Shown piece after piece: positions 1 through 6,332 of a stretch of DNA of 6,332 nucleotides (positions within the stretch are counted from its first letter, which is position 1; each line of letters opens with the position of its first letter). The translations under genes and the position numbers were made by a program. The DNA comes from Clostridiales bacterium (GTDB lineage: Bacteria > Bacillota > Clostridia > Christensenellales > UMGS416): assembly GCA_012515725.1 (NCBI GenBank), contig JAAYXU010000220.1, positions 1 through 6,332 of the forward strand. The letters run 5' to 3'. A model generated the notes under the pieces. That model did no database searches and was not told where the DNA came from. It saw only the letters and a program-made list of their open reading frames with translations.

Positions 1-1115
<1,115 letters not shown>

Positions 1116-1121
<6 letters not shown>

Positions 1122-1142
1122 ACCAGTTCAAAGAAAGTTAAA
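1116..1142. promoter_or_regulatory. Candidate CtsR-type operator: three heptads in 10-bp phase over the ftsH -35 box
   Basis: Read on the plus strand there are three related heptads: GGTCAAA at 1116-1122, GTTCAAA at 1126-1132 and AGTTAAA at 1136-1142, each separated by 3 bases (CCA, GAA). The CtsR box of Bacillota is a tandem pair of (A/G)GTCAAA heptads with a NAN spacer. The first heptad matches fully and the other two differ at one position each. Each adjacent pair matches 13 of the 15 defined positions. The first heptad covers the ftsH -35 element, a position suited to repression. CtsR represses clp genes, and in some lactobacilli ftsH. The same stretch also contains an imperfect inverted repeat (1112-1128), so another regulator is possible. 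Binding is inferred only. Confidence 0.5.
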
Positions 1143-1146
1143 TAAT

Positions 1147-1728
1147 TTATTTGTGCCGCGCCTCGTCGCCCGCGCTCTCCATGGGCGCGTACACGCGCGG
1201 GCTGAGCACGCCCGCGTAGGGCAGATTCCGGTAGCGCTCGTTGTAGTCTAGACCGTACCCCACCACGAACGCGTCGGGAATCGTAAAGCCCACATAGTCC
1301 GCCTTTATGTCGACCCGTCTGCGCTCGGGCTTGTCGAACATCACGCAGATGCGCAGCGAAGCAGGATCCCGCTGCAGCAGGTTTTCCTTCAGATACCTTA
1401 GCGTAAGGCCGGTATCGAGCACATCCTCGACTATGAGAACGTGAAGGCCCGCGATATCAGCGTTGAGGTCCTTGAGTATGCGCACCGCCCCGGAGGTCAC
1501 TGTGCCCGCTCCATAGCTCGATACCGCCATGAAATCCACGGTCATAGGCCTGTCGATGGAGCGCATGAGGTCAGCCGTGAATATCACGGCGCCCCGGAGG
1601 ATCGCGATAAGGCACAGCGAGCGGTCGTGGTAGTCGGCGGTAATCTGCGCGCCCAGCTCCCGCACGCGGGCGGCCAGGCGGTCGGACGGTATCAGTATCC
1701 TGGAGATGTCGGGATGCATTTTATTCAT
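1147..1728 (-). CDS. hpt: Hypoxanthine phosphoribosyltransferase
   Basis: Cytoplasmic purine-salvage enzyme that joins hypoxanthine or guanine to PRPP, giving IMP or GMP and pyrophosphate. The 193-residue product shows the type I phosphoribosyltransferase layout: LRGA loop at 44-47, SYG of the flexible loop at 71-73, the PRPP-binding motif VLIVEDVLDTGLTL at 97-110 with the acidic pair E101-D102 and D105, K133 in FDKPERR, and the base-binding segment FVVGYGLDYNE at 154-164. It is about 13 residues longer than B. subtilis HprT (180), mostly as a charged C-terminal tail. The ATG at 1728 overlaps the end of tilS by 8 bases and is preceded by GGGAGGA (1737-1743), with 9 bases between its GGAGG core and the ATG, so translation is probably coupled to tilS. 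Order tilS-hpt-ftsH is conserved in Bacillota. In B. subtilis the symbol is hprT. Confidence 0.96.
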   Translation of the reverse strand: MNKMHPDISRILIPSDRLAARVRELGAQITADYHDRSLCLIAILRGAVIFTADLMRSIDRPMTVDFMAVSSYGAGTVTSGAVRILKDLNADIAGLHVLIVEDVLDTGLTLRYLKENLLQRDPASLRICVMFDKPERRRVDIKADYVGFTIPDAFVVGYGLDYNERYRNLPYAGVLSPRVYAPMESAGDEARHK

Positions 1729-3106
1729 GAGGGGGTTCCTCCCATTCGGGCGTATATGTGATGCGCAGCGTCGCGCCTGTCCGCCCTGTTATGCGCGTCC
1801 GCTCGGCGACCGCCCAGCCTACGACCCATACGATTTCGTCTTCTCCGGCGACGAGGGGTACGCGGTCCCTGCGCCAGCGGCTGATTTTCCAGTCGGTCAT
1901 ATCGTCGCTGAGCTTGCGGCTGCCCGGCGCGCCCAGCCTGCGGACGCGGTCGCCCTCTCGCCGGGTGCGCACGAACGCCGGCCGCGGAAAGCGCTCCGCG
2001 TCGAAATGGCGCACATTGTCCGGAAAAGCCGCCGGATCGCGTGGAGGCTCTTTGAGCAGCTCACATACGAACCGCCCCAGCCCCGGAACGCATGTGACGC
2101 CCGGCACATGAAGCGGTACAGGCCCGAGCGGCTGCGCCGCGTCCGCGCGGGGGCACAGCACAAGTCCGGCGGACTCGAGGCGCGCCGTCAGGCCGCCCGG
2201 CCACGAGATACTCGCGCCGGTCCTGCCCCCCGTAATGAGCGCGATAGCCGCGTCGATATGGGCCGACGTCAGATCGCGCACGGCGCCAAGTCTCGCCGCC
2301 ATATGCCGGATGAGCCGCGATAGTATCGCAGTGTGCAGCGTGGCCGCCTCCCGCGCCAGCAGCAGCCCGTCGTCGCTCTCGGACACACAGCGCCACGCTT
2401 CCCGCGTCAGCGCCTGCAGGCAGTCGTCGTCCCGCCTGAGCAGCTCTGCCGACCGCGCTATCGCCTCCGCGGCCCGCGGGTTGAGCGGCGCAAGCGCGGG
2501 CATAACGATATGGCGGATCCGGTTGCGGGGTATGCCGGGGTCGGCGTTTGTGGCGTCCTCCCGCCAGTCGCGGCCAAGCGACCGCAGATAATCGACGAGC
2601 GCCGCGTGCTCGGCCCAGAAAAGCGGGCGGATGATCCCGTCCTGGCAGGGCCGCATCGCGCCAAGTCCCTCCGCGCCGCTGCCCCGCACAAGCCTTATGA
2701 GCAGCGTTTCGGCCTGATCGTCGCGGTGGTGCGCCGTCGCGATCGCCCGCGCTCCCGCCCGGGCCGCTTCGCGCCGCAGGAATCGCCATCGCTCCTCGCG
2801 AGCGGCAACCTCCAGCGAAAGCCCCCGCTCGCGCGCCAGCGCGGGTACGTCGGCCCGCCCGGCCGCGCAGGGGACATGAAGCTCTTCGCACAGCGCCGCC
2901 ACAAAGGCCGCGTCGCCGCCCGACTCGGGCCTGATACTGTGGTCAAGGTGCGCCGCGCGGACCGTGAGCCCCAGCGGACCTGCGGCCTCGGTCAGCAGGA
3001 GAAGAAGCGCGGTCGAGTCAGCGCCGCCCGATACCGCCGCCAGGATCGTGTCCCCCGGCTGCGTCATCGCGTGCCGCCGCATATAGGCCGTCATCGTATT
3101 GAGCAA
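1721..3106 (-). CDS. tilS: tRNA(Ile)-lysidine synthase
   Basis: Converts cytidine 34 of the CAU-anticodon tRNA-Ile to lysidine using ATP and lysine, so the tRNA reads AUA instead of AUG; normally essential. AUA codons do occur in these genes. The 461-residue product has an N-terminal PP-loop ATPase domain with SGGADS at 26-31, HLDHSIRP around 53-60, the HHRDDQAET motif at 126-134 and RNRIRH at 194-199. A central substrate-binding region follows, then the TilS C-terminal domain at about 375-440, with GDRVRRLGAPGSRKLSDD and the ERTRIT end. Length is normal for the long form. The start is TTG at 3106, with GGAGGA 8 bases upstream; the in-frame ATG at codon 5 is too far from it. It is the first gene of the tilS-hpt unit, with its own promoter. 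Confidence 0.97.
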   Translation of the reverse strand: MLNTMTAYMRRHAMTQPGDTILAAVSGGADSTALLLLLTEAAGPLGLTVRAAHLDHSIRPESGGDAAFVAALCEELHVPCAAGRADVPALARERGLSLEVAAREERWRFLRREAARAGARAIATAHHRDDQAETLLIRLVRGSGAEGLGAMRPCQDGIIRPLFWAEHAALVDYLRSLGRDWREDATNADPGIPRNRIRHIVMPALAPLNPRAAEAIARSAELLRRDDDCLQALTREAWRCVSESDDGLLLAREAATLHTAILSRLIRHMAARLGAVRDLTSAHIDAAIALITGGRTGASISWPGGLTARLESAGLVLCPRADAAQPLGPVPLHVPGVTCVPGLGRFVCELLKEPPRDPAAFPDNVRHFDAERFPRPAFVRTRREGDRVRRLGAPGSRKLSDDMTDWKISRWRRDRVPLVAGEDEIVWVVGWAVAERTRITGRTGATLRITYTPEWEEPPHE

Positions 3107-3114
3107 GGGCTATG

Positions 3115-3120
3115 TCCTCC
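3115..3120 (-). promoter_or_regulatory. Ribosome binding site of tilS, selects a TTG start
   Basis: GGAGGA on the minus strand, 8 bases before TTG at 3106. The alternative ATG at codon 5 would be 20 bases away, so TTG is the better start. Confidence 0.85.
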
Positions 3121-3135
3121 CCAATGATTCAATTT

Positions 3136-3164
3136 ATTGTAGCCACAATCCCGCCTGTTGACAA
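3136..3164 (-). promoter_or_regulatory. Sigma-A type promoter of tilS-hpt
   Basis: On the minus strand, TTGTCA (3164-3159) and TACAAT (3141-3136) are exactly 17 bases apart, each matching 5 of 6 consensus positions. Transcription would start near 3129, giving a short leader of about 23 bases to the TTG of tilS. It lies downstream of the terminator at 3228-3257 in the direction of transcription, so tilS-hpt form a unit separate from the exporter gene. Confidence 0.85.
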
Positions 3165-3227
3165 GGGTTCGGGTACACAATGACAGAATACCCGGTCAAA
3201 AGCCATCGCAGACCGGTCCCTTTCTTT

Positions 3228-3257
3228 AAAAAAACGGACCCTGCGCAGGCAGGATCC
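3228..3257 (-). terminator. Rho-independent terminator after the MATE exporter gene
   Basis: Read on the minus strand, bases 3257-3236 form a 9-bp stem: GGATCCTGC pairs with GCAGGGTCC, with one G-U pair, around a CTGC tetraloop. A run of seven U (3234-3228) follows after a single G. It sits about 50 bases past the stop codon of the exporter gene and before the tilS promoter, insulating the two units. Confidence 0.9.
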
Positions 3258-3304
3258 AAATAAGAAGGGGGAATGAGGCAAATGGATGATAGCGGCAGCG
3301 CCGG

Positions 3305-4720
3305 TTATTCTGTTAGAGTCGCCTCCTCCAGCGCCGGTTGACAATCCGCGGGGGGCGGGAGCGTGTCCTTTACGCCCCGCAGCCATCGCAGGAAGGTCGC
3401 GGTCAGGGGCACCGCGATGAGGAATGTCATAATATCGGCCGCGGGCTGGCTCATCTGTATCCCCGGCAGCCCGAAAAGCCCGGAAAGCACGACGATGGCC
3501 GGAATAAAGAAGAGTCCCTGCCGGGCCAGCGCGAGCACTGCGGCCTTGCCGCCCATGCCGATCGACTGAAAGAGCATGTTGGATACGATAATGCTCACCT
3601 GCAGCGGCAGCACCGCGCACTGATAGCGCAGTGAAAGCGCCCCGATCTCAATGACCCGGGCGTCGTCGGGACGGAATATCGCTATGATGTCGTCCGCAAA
3701 TATGAATACGCCAAGCCCGACCAGCGCAAGCGTGGCGGTTCCCACCTTGATCGAAAACCAGAATGCCTGCCACAGCCGTCCGTAGCGCTTCGCCCCCCAG
3801 TTATAGCCCGCCACCGGCTGGAACCCCTGTCCGAATCCGATAAGCGCCATAATGACGAACATCATGATCCGGCTTACCAGCGACAGCCCCGCTATGGCCG
3901 GATCGCCGTATGGCCCCGCGAAGCGGTTGAGAAGGATCATCGACACGCTGACAAGGCCCTGCCGGAAAAACGAAGGCGCGCCGATTTTGAGTATCTCGCC
4001 GTACATCTTTAATCGCAGCGTGAAGTTGCGGATGCTAAGGCGCAGCGAGCTGCGGCCCCGCACGTACTGCGAGAGGAGAATGAGGAAGCTGACCGCCTGG
4101 CTGAGTACCGTGGCGACAGCCGCGCCGCGGATCCCCATATCCAAACCAAATATGAAAATAGGGTCAAGCGCTATATTCAAAAGTCCGCCCGTCATGATGC
4201 CCGCCATCGCCAGGAATGCGCTGCCCTCGGAACGCAGCGCCACGTTCATAACGAATGACGCCGCCATGATGGGCGCGCCCAGCAGTATGACCTGCGCGTA
4301 TTCTCTGGCATAGGGAAGAATGGTGGGCGTCGCGCCCAGCAGGCGCATTAATAGATCAATGCCCATGAGGCCCGCAACCGATATCACGACTCCGCACGCG
4401 ATCGCCGAAAAGAAAGCGGTGGATATCGCCCGGTTGGCCTCCTCATGGTTCCGCTGCCCCAGCAGCCGGGAAATGTAGCTGCCCGAGCCCACGCCGAAGG
4501 TGAAGCCGACCGCCTGAATGATAGCCATCACGGTAAACACGATGCCGACCGCGCCTGTCGCGCTAGTGCCCAGCTTGCTGACAAAATAGGTGTCGGCCAT
4601 ATTGTATACGCCCGATACCATCATGCTAACGATGGTCGGAAACGCCAGCTTTAGTATTAGCCGGGGAATGGGGGTTTCCGTCATCTGTTTGAAACGGGCT
4701 GAACCGGCGTCACCGCCCAA
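3305..4720 (-). CDS. MATE family multidrug/solute exporter
   Basis: Integral membrane antiporter of the MATE family, which uses a Na+ or H+ gradient to export drugs, cationic dyes or metabolites. The 471-residue product is almost entirely hydrophobic segments joined by short polar loops, consistent with 12 helices in two homologous halves. Family-typical stretches are PTIVSMMVSGVYNMADTYFV (about 29-48), GSGSYISRLLGQRN on the first cytoplasmic loop, LDPIFIFGLDMGIRGAA in the middle, and GFGQGFQPVAGYNWGAKRYG at the start of the second half. It resembles MepA-like clostridial members; the substrate cannot be read from the sequence. The start is taken as TTG at 4720, because AGGAG (4730-4734) lies 9 bases upstream. 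The in-frame ATG at 4684 would give 459 residues but has no ribosome binding site. It is a single-gene unit with its own promoter and terminator, divergent from the hydrolase-nagA unit. Confidence 0.93.
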   Translation of the reverse strand: MGGDAGSARFKQMTETPIPRLILKLAFPTIVSMMVSGVYNMADTYFVSKLGTSATGAVGIVFTVMAIIQAVGFTFGVGSGSYISRLLGQRNHEEANRAISTAFFSAIACGVVISVAGLMGIDLLMRLLGATPTILPYAREYAQVILLGAPIMAASFVMNVALRSEGSAFLAMAGIMTGGLLNIALDPIFIFGLDMGIRGAAVATVLSQAVSFLILLSQYVRGRSSLRLSIRNFTLRLKMYGEILKIGAPSFFRQGLVSVSMILLNRFAGPYGDPAIAGLSLVSRIMMFVIMALIGFGQGFQPVAGYNWGAKRYGRLWQAFWFSIKVGTATLALVGLGVFIFADDIIAIFRPDDARVIEIGALSLRYQCAVLPLQVSIIVSNMLFQSIGMGGKAAVLALARQGLFFIPAIVVLSGLFGLPGIQMSQPAADIMTFLIAVPLTATFLRWLRGVKDTLPPPADCQPALEEATLTE

Positions 4721-4729
4721 AACGCTGCA

Positions 4730-4734
4730 CTCCT
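4730..4734 (-). promoter_or_regulatory. Ribosome binding site of the MATE gene, selects a TTG start
   Basis: AGGAG on the minus strand, 9 bases before TTG at 4720. Nothing similar precedes the in-frame ATG at 4684, whose upstream bases read AGCCCGTTTCAAACAG. Confidence 0.7.
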
Positions 4735-4761
4735 ATCAAAAACAACTCCGCACAAGGAGAA

Positions 4762-4790
4762 ATTATAGACTACGAGCATCCTAATGTCAA
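4762..4790 (-). promoter_or_regulatory. Consensus sigma-A promoter of the MATE gene
   Basis: On the minus strand, TTGACA (4790-4785) and TATAAT (4767-4762) are both perfect consensus hexamers separated by the ideal 17 bases. The predicted start is near 4755, with a leader of about 35 bases carrying the AGGAG site. A promoter this strong usually needs a repressor if the gene is not constitutive; see the palindrome at 4801-4815. Confidence 0.93.
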
Positions 4791-4800
4791 ACATTCCGGG

Positions 4801-4815
4801 GATACAGATTGTATC
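4801..4815. promoter_or_regulatory. Palindrome between the divergent promoters, candidate operator
   Basis: GATACA and TGTATC are perfect inverted arms of 6 bases around GAT, centred on 4808. A second, overlapping palindrome, CAGAT-TGT-ATCTG (4805-4817), is centred on 4811. The site lies 10 bases upstream of the MATE -35 box and 4 bases upstream of the hydrolase -35 box, so a bound dimer could control both. No regulator gene is visible in the window; its identity is unknown. Confidence 0.4.
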
Positions 4816-4819
4816 TGGA

Positions 4820-4848
4820 TTGCCTAACTCCCCATGATATTGTATAAT
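4820..4848 (+). promoter_or_regulatory. Sigma-A type promoter of the hydrolase-nagA unit
   Basis: TTGCCT (4820-4825, 4 of 6 consensus) and TATAAT (4843-4848, perfect) are 17 bases apart on the plus strand. The predicted start is near 4855. The -10 box overlaps an in-frame ATG at 4847, so that ATG would not be in the transcript. Confidence 0.8.
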
Positions 4849-4853
4849 GAGCC

Positions 4854-4860
4854 GGGGGGA
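4854..4860 (+). promoter_or_regulatory. Ribosome binding site of the hydrolase gene, at the predicted 5' end of the mRNA
   Basis: GGGGGGA, 7 bases before ATG at 4868. It is an imperfect match to the anti-Shine-Dalgarno sequence but the only purine-rich run near a usable start. It coincides with the predicted transcription start (about 4855), so the leader would be only about 13 bases. Confidence 0.5.
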
Positions 4861-4867
4861 TACCGGT

Positions 4868-5653
4868 ATGGTCATCGATTTTCACGCGCACTGCTTCCCT
4901 GACGCGCTGGCCGGGCGCGCGATGGCGGCGCTGACCGCCAAGTGCGACATAATACCAAGCCACGACGGCACCGTGTCCGGTCTGCTCCGGACTGCCCGCG
5001 CCGCGGGCATCGGGCGCAGCATCGTCATGCCTGTCGCCACCCGGCCCGGGCAGGTAGAGTCCATCAACGCGTGGGCGCTCTCGTCACGGACTCCTGAGCT
5101 TTCGTTCTTCGGCGCGCTGTTTCCGGGTATGCCCGGCATGGAGCGGCACCTCGACTGGCTCGTCGAGAACGGATTTCGCGGCGTTAAGCTTCATCCGGAC
5201 TATCAGGACTTTTTCGTAGACGATCCGGCCGTGCTGCCGACCTACCGGGCTCTTAGGGATCGCGGGCTCGCGGTGCTCTTTCACGCCGGGCTGGACATCG
5301 GTCTTCCCGAACCGATCCACTGCCCTCCCGATCGCCTGGCGCGGATTCTCGACGCGGTTCCGGGCCTCACCGTCATCGCGGCGCATATGGGAGGACAGAA
5401 CCAGTGGGACGACGTGGCCCGGTTCCTGTGCGGACGCGATGTGTATCTGGACACGTCATTTGCCGGCGCACAGCTGGGCATAGCCGGGATGCGCGATCTC
5501 ATACGCGCCCACAGCGCGGAACGTATCCTTTTTGCAACCGATTCGCCATGGACACAGCCCGCCGACGAGCTCGCGCGGGTCCGCGCGCTGAGGCTTTCAC
5601 CCGACGCGCTGGACGCTGTACTGGAGCGTAACGCGCGCGCGCTGCTCGACTGA
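4868..5653 (+). CDS. Metal-dependent hydrolase, amidohydrolase-2 family
   Basis: A 261-residue TIM-barrel hydrolase of the amidohydrolase-2 (PF04909-type, COG2159-like) group, probably cytoplasmic and single-metal. Visible ligand candidates are H6 and H8 in DFHAH, H139 in VLFHAG, H173 in AAHMGG and D225 in ATDSPW; K107 lies in the conserved GVKLHPDYQDFF stretch. The whole barrel looks intact. It closely resembles a conserved clostridial 'amidohydrolase family protein' without an assigned substrate, so the reaction (hydrolysis, decarboxylation or hydration all occur in the family) cannot be named. An in-frame ATG at 4847 would add 7 residues, but it falls inside the -10 box, so ATG 4868 is preferred. 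The gene ends 20 bases before nagA and is probably co-transcribed with it, suggesting a role in amino-sugar or related carbohydrate use. Confidence 0.88.
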   Translation: MVIDFHAHCFPDALAGRAMAALTAKCDIIPSHDGTVSGLLRTARAAGIGRSIVMPVATRPGQVESINAWALSSRTPELSFFGALFPGMPGMERHLDWLVENGFRGVKLHPDYQDFFVDDPAVLPTYRALRDRGLAVLFHAGLDIGLPEPIHCPPDRLARILDAVPGLTVIAAHMGGQNQWDDVARFLCGRDVYLDTSFAGAQLGIAGMRDLIRAHSAERILFATDSPWTQPADELARVRALRLSPDALDAVLERNARALLD

Positions 5654-5660
5654 GGAGAGA

Positions 5661-5665
5661 AGGAG
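5661..5665 (+). promoter_or_regulatory. Ribosome binding site of nagA
   Basis: AGGAG, 8 bases before ATG at 5674, within the 20-base gap after the hydrolase stop codon. A nearby TTG at 5669 is out of frame. Confidence 0.8.
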
Positions 5666-5673
5666 CGATTGGG

Positions 5674-6332
5674 ATGAAACGGCTGAAAATCACAGGTGGC
5701 GACATCATCGCGCCGGACGGCATACTCGAGGGAGGGTGCGTACTCGTAGAGGGCGACCGGATCGCCGCGGTGTCGCAGAGCGATATTCCCGCGGCCGACG
5801 CGCAGGAGCTGGACGCGACGGGCTGCGTGGTGTCGCCGGGCTTCGTAGAAACCCACTGCCACGGCGGCGGGGGCTTCGATTTCATGGACGCGACCACCGA
5901 GGCGTTCGAGGGCGCGGCGCTCCTGCACGCCCGCCACGGCACCACCACACTCTATCCGACCAGCGTAGCCGGTAGCCTTCCCGATACGCGCAGGCTCATT
6001 GACGCGTTTCTATCGCTTCCGGACACGCTGCGGCAAATGGTGCGCATGCCCGGCCTGCATCTGGAGGGGCCTTACGTAGCGGTGAGCCAGAAGGGCGCGC
6101 TGGACGAGCGGTACATCACCGATCCCGTCCCTGAGGACTTTATGCCGCTCCTCGAAACGGGATCGATCCGGCGATGGACGATCGCGCCCGAGCGCCCCGG
6201 CGCGCTCGCGATGGGCGACGCGCTGCGCGCCCGGGGCGTACTGCCAAGCATGGGCCATAGCGAATGCACATTCGACGAGGCCGAGGCGGCGCGGGATCAC
6301 GGTTTCACACACGTCACGCATCTGTACTCGGG
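5674..6332 (+). CDS. nagA: N-acetylglucosamine-6-phosphate deacetylase-like protein (N-terminal part, cut by window edge)
   Basis: NagA removes the acetyl group from N-acetylglucosamine 6-phosphate, giving glucosamine 6-phosphate for glycolysis or cell-wall recycling. The 219 visible codons (family length about 380) show a small N-terminal beta domain, PGFVETHCHGGGGFDFMD with metal-ligand candidates H61 and H63, HGTTTLYPTS at 88-97, LHLEGPY with E131, SMGHSECTFDEA with H195, and THLYS with H216. The ligand set H-x-H plus E, H, H is like B. subtilis NagA; E. coli has Q and N at the first pair. The catalytic aspartate lies beyond the window. Positions 143 (L) and 219 (S) differ from the usual H/Q and N, so substrate preference may be shifted. 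It is the second gene of the unit behind the hydrolase, with AGGAG at 5661-5665. Confidence 0.9.
   Translation, partial: MKRLKITGGDIIAPDGILEGGCVLVEGDRIAAVSQSDIPAADAQELDATGCVVSPGFVETHCHGGGGFDFMDATTEAFEGAALLHARHGTTTLYPTSVAGSLPDTRRLIDAFLSLPDTLRQMVRMPGLHLEGPYVAVSQKGALDERYITDPVPEDFMPLLETGSIRRWTIAPERPGALAMGDALRARGVLPSMGHSECTFDEAEAARDHGFTHVTHLYS

Noticed and set aside
1143..1152. AT-rich palindromic stretch at the hpt stop codon considered as a terminator
   Set aside because: No GC stem and no U-run after a hairpin on the minus strand; better explained as an AT-rich element upstream of the ftsH promoter.
1897..2891. Long arginine- and alanine-rich reading frames overlapping tilS on both strands
   Set aside because: These are GC-rich shadow frames with low-complexity composition; tilS motifs run uninterrupted through the region in its own frame.
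3194..3200. Single GGTCAAA heptad upstream of the tilS promoter
   Set aside because: No second heptad at 10-bp spacing, and it lies about 30 bases upstream of the -35 box; a lone heptad is not a CtsR box.
3192..3216. Inverted repeat CCGGTC / GACCGG with a 13-base loop upstream of the tilS promoter
   Set aside because: Arms of only 6 bases with a large loop and no U-run; weaker than the neighbouring terminator and not positioned on a promoter element.
3296..3339. Direct repeat CAGCGCCGGTT at 3296-3306 and 3329-3339, flanking the exporter stop codon
   Set aside because: Only two 11-base copies in GC-rich DNA, one inside the coding region; no sign of an insertion or att site.
3281..3343. Short plus-strand reading frame of 20 codons beginning ATGGATGATAGC
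   Set aside because: It runs antisense into the end of the exporter gene, has no visible promoter, and shows no recognisable protein feature.
5281..5948. Minus-strand frames opposite the hydrolase and nagA
   Set aside because: Antisense shadows of conserved coding sequence in high-GC DNA, without supporting start signals.

Overview
The window looks like chromosomal core-genome DNA from a high-GC member of the Bacillota (Clostridia-like). Four things point that way: the gene order tilS-hpt-ftsH, classical in Bacillota; strong AGGAGG-type ribosome binding sites with frequent TTG start codons (three of six genes); near-consensus sigma-A promoters in short AT-rich gaps between GC-rich genes; and a CtsR-like heptad repeat, since CtsR is a Bacillota regulator. 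The lineage is an inference. I see no mobile element, CRISPR array, rRNA or tRNA.

Layout. Positions 1-1049 (minus strand) hold the N-terminal 349 codons of the membrane protease FtsH, cut by the window edge. Its gap from hpt (1050-1146) carries an extended -10 sigma-A promoter and three heptads in 10-bp phase that resemble a CtsR operator. Upstream are hpt (1147-1728) and tilS (1721-3106), also on the minus strand and overlapping by 8 bases. Both are read from a promoter at 3136-3164. A Rho-independent terminator at 3228-3257 closes the next minus-strand gene, a MATE-family multidrug/solute exporter (3305-4720). This gene has a consensus promoter at 4762-4790. Back to back with it, a plus-strand promoter (4820-4848) drives a two-gene unit: an amidohydrolase-2 family metal-dependent hydrolase (4868-5653) and an NagA-type N-acetylglucosamine-6-phosphate deacetylase (from 5674, cut by the right edge).

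How the parts work together. TilS (tRNA-Ile2 lysidine modification), Hpt (purine salvage) and FtsH (membrane protein quality control) are unrelated biochemically but conserved as neighbours. In Bacillus subtilis, TilS and HprT have been reported to act together as an activator of ftsH. Here ftsH has its own promoter and a candidate stress operator, so it could respond separately from tilS-hpt. The right-hand unit pairs two members of the amidohydrolase superfamily, probably in amino-sugar catabolism. It is divergent from the exporter, with a 15-bp palindrome between the two -35 boxes that could regulate both sides.

No clearly new system is visible. The best leads are the triple heptad at the ftsH promoter, the shared palindrome in the divergent region, the nearly leaderless hydrolase transcript, and the altered substrate-pocket positions in the NagA homologue.
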